From Gammaproteobacteria bacterium (GTDB lineage Bacteria > Pseudomonadota > Gammaproteobacteria > Nitrosococcales > Methylophagaceae): a DNA stretch of 5,195 bases. The translations under genes and the position numbers were made by a program. The DNA lies in assembly GCA_002400805.1 (NCBI GenBank), contig NVRG01000147.1:1-5195 (forward strand), written 5' to 3'. Below, in pieces: positions 1-5,195 of the stretch (the first letter of the stretch is position 1; each line of letters starts with the position of its first letter). The notes under the pieces were generated by a model. The model searched no databases. It worked only from the letters and a program-made list of their open reading frames with translations, and had not been told where the DNA came from.

Positions 1-455
1 GATTGGAATTTGATAATGCTGATTTATTACTTAAGCCAGATATGTTTGCCAATGTCACCATCAACACACTGCAGCAAAAAAATGCGATTACCGTGCCTAC
101 CGAAGCAATTATACGTTCCGGTGAGCGTGAACAGGTGTTTGTGGTGCGTGAACAAGGAAAATTTGAACCTAGAATAGTCACGACCGGTTTATCTTCAAAT
201 GGATTGACTCAGATCTTAAATGGCATTTCTGCTGGTGAAGAGGTGGTTAGCTCTAGTCAGTTTTTAATTGATTCGGAATCTAAATTGCGTGAGGCCACCG
301 CTAAGATGCTTGAAGCCATGAAAAGTAAGACTGCTGACACTCATACCAACAGCATGCCAGCAAATGAAATGAAAACCATGGACCGTGTCGCCATACCGGC
401 AAAACTAGAGGCCTTCATCGCTACTTCTACAGCTGGAGTAGCAACACATGATTAA
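1..455 (+). CDS. cusB: CusB-type periplasmic adaptor (membrane fusion protein) of a Cu/Ag RND efflux system, C-terminal part
   Basis: This is the 3' end of a gene whose start lies left of the window; the frame is open to the left edge (first whole codon at position 3). About 150 residues are visible. The family links the inner-membrane RND pump to the outer-membrane channel and, in CusB, passes Cu(I)/Ag(I) to CusA. What is seen: the end of the beta-barrel domain (FDNADLLLKPDMFANVTI, visible residues 3-20), then the membrane-proximal domain (VPTEAIIRSG at 31-40, GKFEPRIVTTG at 52-62, GISAGEEVVSSSQFLIDSES at 74-93). GEEVVSS-FLIDSE is typical of CusB-like adaptors. After about residue 95 comes a C-terminal extension containing five Met (102, 106, 118, 123, 126) and H114, rather longer than the short end of E. 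coli CusB as I remember it. The stop codon overlaps the cusA start by 8 bp, so the two genes are probably translationally coupled. The CusB assignment, rather than another metal adaptor, leans on the CusA partner. Confidence 0.9.
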   Translation, partial: LEFDNADLLLKPDMFANVTINTLQQKNAITVPTEAIIRSGEREQVFVVREQGKFEPRIVTTGLSSNGLTQILNGISAGEEVVSSSQFLIDSESKLREATAKMLEAMKSKTADTHTNSMPANEMKTMDRVAIPAKLEAFIATSTAGVATHD

Positions 456-3400
456 TCGTATTATAAGCGCGTCATTACGCGATAAATTTCAAGTGCTGTT
501 AATCACGGTGTTAATCGTCATCGCCGGCATATGGGCACTAAAAAATACGCCGCTGGATGCTATCCCAGATTTATCCGATGTTCAGGTTATTGTATTAACC
601 GACTATCCAGGTCAAGCACCACAGGTAGTTGAGGATCAAGTCACCTACCCGCTCACCACCGCAATGTTAGCCGTACCAAAGGCAAAAACAGTACGTGGCT
701 ATTCCTTCTTTGGCTTGTCATTTGTGTACATTATTTTTGAAGATGACACCGATATGTATTGGGCTCGCTCTCGCGTACTGGAATACCTTAATTATGCCAG
801 TGGTCGCTTACCCAAAGAGGTTAATCCCAAATTAGGCCCGGATGCCACTGGTGTCGGTTGGATATACGAATATGCCTTAGTGGATAAGACGGGGCAACAT
901 GATCTGGCACAATTACGCTCTATTCAAGATTGGTATTTACGATATCCATTACAGACCGTCGATGGTGTCGCTGAAGTAGCGTCTATTGGTGGCTACGTCA
1001 AACAATATCAGGTCGAAGTCGATCCTAATGTGCTGCTGCGCTACAACATTCCTTTATCAAAGGTGAAAAACGCAATTCAACGTTCCAATAGTGATGTCGG
1101 TGGCAAGCTCATTGAAATGGCTGAAACAGAATATATGGTGCGTGGCCTTGGTTATATTCAGTCACTGGAAGATTTAAAATCTATTGCAGTCAGTGTCAGT
1201 GACAATGGCACCCCTATTCGCTTAGAAGATGTCGCTAATATTCATTTTGGCCCAGAATTAAGACGTGGTTTGACCGATCTTGACGGTGAAGGTGAAGTGG
1301 CTGGTGGCATCGTTATCATGCGTTACGGCGAAAATGCATTAACCACGATTGAAAATGTAAAAGCTAAATTAGCTGAGCTGGAGAAAGGCCTACCTACTGG
1401 GGTCGAGATTGTGCCAGTTTATGACCGTAGCAAACTGATTAATCGAGCGGTCGATAACCTTATTAGTACCTTAATCGAAGAATCGATCATTGTTAGCCTA
1501 ATTTGCATCCTATTTCTACTGCACATCCGTTCGGCACTGGTGGCCGTGATCAGTCTACCCATTGGTATTTTAATCGCTTTTATCATCATGCATTGGCAAG
1601 GTATTAATGCCAATATCATGTCGTTAGGTGGCATTGCTATCGCCATTGGCGTCATGGTTGATGGTGCCATTGTAATGATTGAAAACACACATAAACACCT
1701 CGAACGGGCAACAAAAGAAAAAATGGCCGAGTTAACGCGACAGGAGCGTTGGCACACTATTTCAATTGCGGCAAAAGAAGTCGGTCCCGCGTTGTTTTTC
1801 TCCTTAATGATTATTACCGTGTCCTTTCTACCGGTATTTACCTTACAGGCACAAGAGGGTCGGCTATTTGCACCGCTGGCCTACACTAAAACCTATGCTA
1901 TGGTCGCTGCAGCCATGCTCGCTATAACCTTAGTGCCGGTATTAATGGGCTACCTTATTCGCGGCAAACTGTTAGCAGAAGACAAAAACCCGATCAATCG
2001 CGTATTGCATGCCATTCATCGACCTATTTTGTCCGTGTTAATGCGTTTTCGTTGGACCACCTTATTGGCCGTAACAGGTGTAATTATGCTGACGCTAAAC
2101 CCGTTGTCTAAACTGGGTAGTGAGTTTATGCCCCCGCTGAATGAAGGTGATATTCTTTATATGCCAAGTACCTATCCGGGGATATCAATTAGTAAAGCGC
2201 GTGAATTATTACAACAAACAGACAAGATCTTGATGCGTTTTCCAGAGGTGCATCATGTTTTTGGTAAATCAGGACGTGCCGATACTGCCACTGATCCTGC
2301 TCCTTTGTCTATGTTTGAAACCACGATTACACTGAAGGAAAAAGAGGACTGGCCAGATCCAACTAAAACCATCAAACAATTAATGGCCGAGATGGATAAA
2401 GCCATTCAGTTTCCAGGGCTAGCAAACGCTTGGACGATGCCGATCAAAACGCGGATTGATATGTTATCAACGGGCATAAAAACCCCGATAGGAATCAAAG
2501 TCAGTGGGCCTAGTCTCAACGTGCTGGAACAAGTTGCTGGTGAAATAGAGCAAGTCATTAAACAAATGCCCGAAACCTTGTCTGCTTTTGGTGATAAAGC
2601 TGCTGGTGGTTATTACATCGATTTTGATATCAACCGCGAAGAACTGGCCCGTTATGGTTTACATATTGCTGATGTACAAGATGTCATTCAAACAGCGATT
2701 GGCGGGATAAATGTTACTCACACCGTAGAAGGTTTGGAACGTTACCCCGTAAATTTACGTTATCCACGTGAGTTGCGTGACAATCTCAACGAGTTACAAC
2801 GGATCCTTATCGCTACGCCTACTGGCGCTCAGATCCCACTGGGTCAATTATCCTCGATGCAGTTGCGGCGTGGTGCACCCGTCATTAAAACTGAAGATTC
2901 ACGACCCAATGCCTGGGTGTATATCGACATCAAAACCGATGATATTGGTGGTTATGTTAGTAAAGCTAAAAAAATTGTTGCTGCTCAAGTTGACATACCA
3001 GCGGGTTATAGCCTGTCATGGTCAGGCCAATTTGAGTATATGGAACGTGCTGCTGAACGGTTACGACTTGTCATCCCGATCACCCTAATCAGTATCTTTC
3101 TGCTGCTCTATCTTAATTTTAGAAACATCAGTGCCCCACTGGTGGTGATGCTGACTGTGCCATTTGCTCTCAGTGGGGGTATCTGGCTAGTTTATTTGCT
3201 CGGCTTTAATCTCTCGGTCGCTGTTGTTGTTGGCTTTATTGCATTAGCCGGTGTTTCAGCAGAAATTGGGGTTTTAGTACTGACCTTTATTGATCAAAAA
3301 ATCGCTGAATTACAACAAACAAATAAGCACTTAAGCCCGCAAGACATTATTACTGCAGTTCAATCAGGCACTGCTGAACGAGTACGTCCAATCATTATGA

Positions 3401-3585
3401 CATCGACAGCCACGATTGCCGGTTTATTACCGATAATGTGGGGCAGTGGTACGGGTTCAGAAGTGATGCAACGTATTGCTGCACCTATGGTCGGCGGCAT
3501 GATTACCGCCACGTTACTCAGCTTGATTGTCCTACCCATTGTCTATAGCTTTGTCTTACAGCTAAAACATTCTATTAAAAAATAA
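448..3585 (+). CDS. cusA: CusA-type heavy-metal RND efflux transporter (Cu(I)/Ag(I), proton antiport)
   Basis: Full-length inner-membrane pump of the HME-RND family, 1045 residues (E. coli CusA about 1047). It exports Cu(I)/Ag(I) using the proton gradient, as a trimer with the CusB adaptor and an outer-membrane channel. Twelve membrane helices in the usual 1+6+5 layout can be placed near residues 14-31, 343-361, 363-384, 389-411, 448-468, 482-503, 535-554, 874-891, 895-919, 922-947, 981-998 and 1012-1038, with two large periplasmic loops between. The substrate-site Met triad is present (M572, M622, M672), as are the charged residues around it (R83, E566, D616, E624, R669, K678). In helix 4, D405 and E412 lie in GVMVDGAIVMIEN; E939 in AGVSAEIGV is kept. 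The Met pairs M410/M500, M403/M485 and M391/M1007 are kept. Differences from E. coli CusA: L271 and N755 replace a Met pair, and I982 replaces the relay lysine K984. The ATG at 448 follows GGAG at 435-438, 9 nt upstream. Copper/silver rather than zinc/cobalt specificity is inferred from the Met triad. Confidence 0.96.
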   Translation: MINRIISASLRDKFQVLLITVLIVIAGIWALKNTPLDAIPDLSDVQVIVLTDYPGQAPQVVEDQVTYPLTTAMLAVPKAKTVRGYSFFGLSFVYIIFEDDTDMYWARSRVLEYLNYASGRLPKEVNPKLGPDATGVGWIYEYALVDKTGQHDLAQLRSIQDWYLRYPLQTVDGVAEVASIGGYVKQYQVEVDPNVLLRYNIPLSKVKNAIQRSNSDVGGKLIEMAETEYMVRGLGYIQSLEDLKSIAVSVSDNGTPIRLEDVANIHFGPELRRGLTDLDGEGEVAGGIVIMRYGENALTTIENVKAKLAELEKGLPTGVEIVPVYDRSKLINRAVDNLISTLIEESIIVSLICILFLLHIRSALVAVISLPIGILIAFIIMHWQGINANIMSLGGIAIAIGVMVDGAIVMIENTHKHLERATKEKMAELTRQERWHTISIAAKEVGPALFFSLMIITVSFLPVFTLQAQEGRLFAPLAYTKTYAMVAAAMLAITLVPVLMGYLIRGKLLAEDKNPINRVLHAIHRPILSVLMRFRWTTLLAVTGVIMLTLNPLSKLGSEFMPPLNEGDILYMPSTYPGISISKARELLQQTDKILMRFPEVHHVFGKSGRADTATDPAPLSMFETTITLKEKEDWPDPTKTIKQLMAEMDKAIQFPGLANAWTMPIKTRIDMLSTGIKTPIGIKVSGPSLNVLEQVAGEIEQVIKQMPETLSAFGDKAAGGYYIDFDINREELARYGLHIADVQDVIQTAIGGINVTHTVEGLERYPVNLRYPRELRDNLNELQRILIATPTGAQIPLGQLSSMQLRRGAPVIKTEDSRPNAWVYIDIKTDDIGGYVSKAKKIVAAQVDIPAGYSLSWSGQFEYMERAAERLRLVIPITLISIFLLLYLNFRNISAPLVVMLTVPFALSGGIWLVYLLGFNLSVAVVVGFIALAGVSAEIGVLVLTFIDQKIAELQQTNKHLSPQDIITAVQSGTAERVRPIIMTSTATIAGLLPIMWGSGTGSEVMQRIAAPMVGGMITATLLSLIVLPIVYSFVLQLKHSIKK

Positions 3586-3597
3586 CGAGGAAAAACT

Positions 3598-4311
3598 ATG
3601 ATCTCTATTATTCCAAACTGGCATCCAATCTTGGTGCATTTCACTGTCGCACTACTTAGTATTTCAGTGCTATTTTATTTTGCAGCAAGACTGTTACCCC
3701 AAGCTCATCGATGGAAAGAACAGTGGTCACATATGGCTAACTGGAGTTTATGGACAGGCTGCGTATTTACTCTTTTGACGGTGGTCGCGGGTTGGTTTGC
3801 CTATAATAGTGTCGCCCATGACAGTCTCTCTCATGCGGCTATGACCCTGCACCGTAACTGGGCCATACCAACAGCTATCTTGTTTATCTTCATCGGTATA
3901 ACCGCGATATCCTTGGCAAGGAAAAAATCAAAACCCGGCTTCTTATTTCTATCCATTTCAGCCGTTGCCACCATGATGTTACTCACTACTGCTTGGCTAG
4001 GCGCCGAATCCGTATATCGCTATGGAATAGGTGTCCTATCTTTGCCAACCGTTGAATCGGGTGCCGATGGTCACGATCACAGTCATGCTCCAACGGAAGA
4101 CAGTGACAGTGAACATACTGAGCCGTCCCCGATGGATGAACAGGTTCATGAAGATCCTGAGATGACCACAGAAAGTGAATCTAACAAGAACAGCGATAGT
4201 TCACATGGTCATGATGACACTGACAATCATAGCGATGATGATATAACGACAGAAACTGAATCTAACGATAACAGCGATAATTCATTTGGCCATGATGACC
4301 ACCATCATTAA
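3598..4311 (+). CDS. DUF2231-like four-helix membrane protein with His/Asp/Glu-rich C-terminal tail
   Basis: A 237-residue membrane protein that I place in the DUF2231 family by the N-terminal HPILVHFTVALL (residues 9-20) and the VYRYGIGVLSLP segment after the last helix (139-150). The family has no firmly assigned biochemical role. Four hydrophobic helices lie near 11-33, 47-70, 88-107 and 113-135. Basic residues sit in the 31-40 and 107-112 loops (R31, R38, K40; R108, K109, K110, K112), so by the positive-inside rule both termini are periplasmic. Histidines H9, H14, H74, H79 and H85 lie near the periplasmic ends and could bind heme or metal (inference). The tail, residues 151-237, has 12 His and 28 Asp/Glu and only one Lys, ending HDDHHH; it contains a near-duplicate 27-residue repeat. 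The gene begins 12 bp after the cusA stop, with GAGGA at 3587-3591 placed 6 nt before the ATG, so it is very likely in the same operon. A periplasmic metal buffer, chaperone or sensor for the pump is plausible but unproven. Confidence 0.85.
   Translation: MISIIPNWHPILVHFTVALLSISVLFYFAARLLPQAHRWKEQWSHMANWSLWTGCVFTLLTVVAGWFAYNSVAHDSLSHAAMTLHRNWAIPTAILFIFIGITAISLARKKSKPGFLFLSISAVATMMLLTTAWLGAESVYRYGIGVLSLPTVESGADGHDHSHAPTEDSDSEHTEPSPMDEQVHEDPEMTTESESNKNSDSSHGHDDTDNHSDDDITTETESNDNSDNSFGHDDHHH
4162..4311 (+). repeat. Tandem duplication (81-bp period) in the metal-binding-like tail
   Basis: Two in-frame copies start at 4162 and 4243, exactly 81 bp (27 codons) apart. The first 57 bases of each copy match at 48 positions by my count (about 84%). 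They encode MTTESESNKNSDSSHGHDD (residues 189-207) and ITTETESNDNSDNSFGHDD (216-234). The second copy is cut short by the stop codon, ending in HHH. Several changes are synonymous or conservative, and the acidic and HDD residues are kept. This points to fairly recent expansion of the tail with the His/acid character maintained. Confidence 0.85.
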
Positions 4312-4352
4312 CTAACCGTATGCAAACAAGTACTTAAAGAACGTTTCTGGTG
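4312..4352. other. Short convergent intergenic gap
   Basis: These 41 bp separate the stop codons of the DUF2231-like gene (plus strand) and the alternative oxidase gene (minus strand). An 8-bp palindrome, AAGTACTT, lies at 4328-4335. I see no GC-rich stem followed by a T-run in either direction, so neither gene has an obvious intrinsic terminator here. Read-through producing overlapping antisense transcripts, or Rho-dependent ending, is possible. Confidence 0.5.
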
Positions 4353-4973
4353 TTAAATTGAATCCGCGTATTGGTGATTCACATCTCGGTGCTCAGCCTC
4401 ATCGGCTCGCACAACAATGATGACGTCTCTAAGAGTCGCATCTTGAGCTAAATTCCAATAATCGATGGCAACTTGTGGTGCAGGTACATTTTCGATCTTA
4501 CCTGCATCCAGCTCTGCTAGATAAAGTGTATAACTTGTTACTGCTTCTTCTTCAAAATAACCAACCACTCGGTGGGCTGTTTTGGGTGAGAATAAATACA
4601 AGAAGAAGTAAAAGTTATAGAACACCATTTGTGTGCCCATCACCACGATACGCTCAAATAATGAAGGTTGTGCTATTTCAATAAACGTCATTAAATGCAT
4701 GCGTTCATTTTCAGCTTCATCTAGCAAGATTCTTATCCAGCCATCATCTGCTTGAATGTAGCGTAGACATTTCAAATGTAATAACAATCCGCCTACCATG
4801 CCAGGTACAGCAGCCACCGTTTCTAGTACTACCGCTCTATGCCCATAGCGTTTTGCAAAAAATGTATCTGCAAAAAAACGTAATACCTTTACAAATCCAA
4901 AAGCGAGGTTATTTCTAAAACCACTTACTTCGTAATGTGCATCTAAGTCAATTTTTTCCGGATGTTCTGCCAT
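4353..4973 (-). CDS. aox: Alternative oxidase (AOX), cyanide-insensitive ubiquinol oxidase
   Basis: A 206-residue diiron quinol oxidase, which oxidises ubiquinol and reduces O2 to water without pumping protons. AOX proteins are interfacial membrane proteins on one leaflet. All four family motifs are present: [13 protein letters not shown] (50-62), NERMHL (89-94), EEEA (141-144) and [12 protein letters not shown] (189-200). Iron ligands by alignment to known AOX structures are E51, E90, H93, E141, E192 and H195; Y148 matches the catalytic tyrosine. R32, D36 and R46 match the conserved quinol-pocket positions. The motif usually written DEAHH or DEAVH is DEAEH here, with the ligands unaffected. 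The protein lacks the N-terminal extension and regulatory cysteines of plant and fungal enzymes, as expected for bacterial AOX; its only Cys is C69. The ATG at 4971-4973 has GGAG (minus strand, 4984-4987) 10 nt upstream, which supports this start. The gene is convergent with the copper operon and has its own promoter, so it is probably transcribed alone. Some bacterial AOX genes respond to nitric oxide through NsrR, but I see no convincing NsrR site. Confidence 0.96.
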   Translation of the reverse strand: MAEHPEKIDLDAHYEVSGFRNNLAFGFVKVLRFFADTFFAKRYGHRAVVLETVAAVPGMVGGLLLHLKCLRYIQADDGWIRILLDEAENERMHLMTFIEIAQPSLFERIVVMGTQMVFYNFYFFLYLFSPKTAHRVVGYFEEEAVTSYTLYLAELDAGKIENVPAPQVAIDYWNLAQDATLRDVIIVVRADEAEHRDVNHQYADSI

Positions 4974-5017
4974 GCGATTACAACTCCAATGTCGATAATT
5001 CTATTTTTCTATCATTG

Positions 5018-5046
5018 ACTATAACGTGACTTTGAATTGCTATCAA
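5018..5046 (-). promoter_or_regulatory. Sigma70-type promoter of the alternative oxidase gene
   Basis: On the minus strand there is TTGATA (-35, plus coordinates 5041-5046), a 17-bp spacer and TATAGT (-10, 5018-5023). Each hexamer matches the consensus at 5 of 6 positions and the spacing is ideal. Transcription would start near 5010-5012, giving a leader of roughly 38 nt before the ATG at 4973. The terminator just upstream separates it from the preceding minus-strand gene. Confidence 0.75.
5032..5046. promoter_or_regulatory. Possible operator: short inverted repeat over the AOX -35 box
   Basis: TTGAATTGCTATCAA reads as TTGA-N7-TCAA and includes the -35 hexamer, so a protein bound here could block or alter RNA polymerase access. 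It looks like an FNR/CRP-family half-site pair, but FNR sites are TTGA-N6-TCAA and this one has an extra base. With only 4-bp arms, chance occurrence in AT-rich DNA is quite possible. Confidence 0.2.
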
Positions 5047-5070
5047 TCCTTGTTAATTATCTTTATTTAA

Positions 5071-5110
5071 AACATAAAAAAACGGCGATAGTCATAAGAC
5101 TATCGCCGTT
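5071..5110 (-). terminator. Intrinsic terminator for a minus-strand gene at the right edge
   Basis: A perfect 13-bp stem, AACGGCGATAGTC (5081-5093) and GACTATCGCCGTT (5098-5110), closes a 4-nt loop. Read on the minus strand it is followed by a T-run (5082 down to 5076), then TATGTTTT. Read on the plus strand the downstream tract is only TTTCT, so termination is probably mainly for the minus strand, although weak bidirectional action is possible. It lies upstream of the AOX promoter and would shield it from read-through. Confidence 0.88.
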
Positions 5111-5139
5111 TCTATGTAGCTCAACTTCAAGCCGACTTT

Positions 5140-5195
5140 TTAATTCGCGTGTGCGGTAACTTGCTTGTAACGGTCACTAAAGAAATTAAACTCTT
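5140..5195 (-). CDS. Possible C-terminal end of an unidentified minus-strand gene
   Basis: Read on the minus strand from the right edge, one frame gives EFNFFSDRYKQVTAHAN and a TAA stop at 5140-5142, 29 bp before the terminator stem. That spacing and orientation fit the end of a real gene. A second frame is also open (22 residues, ending HTRIKKSA, stop at 5127-5129), so the frame is not settled; I prefer the first for its mixed aromatic and acidic content. Too little is visible to name a family. Confidence 0.35.
   Translation of the reverse strand, partial: EFNFFSDRYKQVTAHAN

Noticed and set aside
1419..1757. 112-codon open frame on the minus strand
   Set aside because: It lies wholly inside cusA, opposite helices 2-4, and its Met/Ile/Arg-rich product resembles no family. 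It is a shadow of the coding strand.
2768..3088. 106-codon open frame on the plus strand
   Set aside because: It is nested in cusA in another frame, and the cusA frame here has clear family conservation.
4475..4684. 69-codon open frame on the plus strand
   Set aside because: It is antisense to the alternative oxidase gene, whose diiron motifs prove the minus-strand frame.
4984..5019. Hairpin in the aox leader (CAATG and CATTG arms) that could hide the ribosome site
   Set aside because: The stem is only 5 bp with a loop of more than 20 nt, and the left arm lies at or before the likely transcription start.
5032..5046. FNR site upstream of aox
   Set aside because: FNR sites are TTGAT-N4-ATCAA (14 bp). 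This repeat has one extra central base and a mismatch in one arm, so I list it only as an unnamed possible operator.
4974..5080. NsrR (nitric oxide) operator upstream of aox, known for some bacterial AOX genes
   Set aside because: I looked for paired AAGATG/CATCTT-like half-sites with the usual spacing and found none.

Overview
The window carries the end of a Cus-type copper/silver efflux operon and, converging on it, a bacterial alternative oxidase gene. Base composition is moderately AT-rich. Short intergenic gaps, Shine-Dalgarno sites and a sigma70-type promoter indicate a Gram-negative bacterium, because a tripartite RND pump spans two membranes. A gammaproteobacterium, perhaps marine, is my best guess. 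This rests on general resemblance of the proteins, and I could not test it by search.

Left part, plus strand: the C-terminal end of a periplasmic adaptor (CusB type, 5' end outside the window), then a full-length CusA-type RND transporter overlapping it by 8 bp, then 12 bp later a four-helix DUF2231-type membrane protein with a long His/Asp/Glu-rich tail. The tight spacing suggests one transcription unit. The adaptor and transporter would form the inner-membrane and periplasmic parts of a proton-driven Cu(I)/Ag(I) exporter. The outer-membrane channel gene is not in the window and probably lies upstream. The third protein may hold or sense metal in the periplasm, but that is inference.

Right part, minus strand: a 206-residue alternative oxidase (AOX) with all diiron ligands, its own near-consensus promoter, and no co-transcribed partner visible. 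Its 3' end faces the DUF2231 gene across 41 bp with no clear terminator. Upstream of the AOX promoter is a strong 13-bp-stem terminator oriented for the minus strand. It probably ends another minus-strand gene whose last codons reach the right edge.

Main points of interest: the CusA keeps the periplasmic Met triad and the charged residues around it. It lacks the Met271-Met755 pair of E. coli CusA, and the transmembrane Lys984 of the proposed proton relay is isoleucine. The DUF2231 protein has gained a metal-binding-like tail containing a recent 81-bp tandem duplication. A copper-free quinol oxidase sits beside a copper pump.
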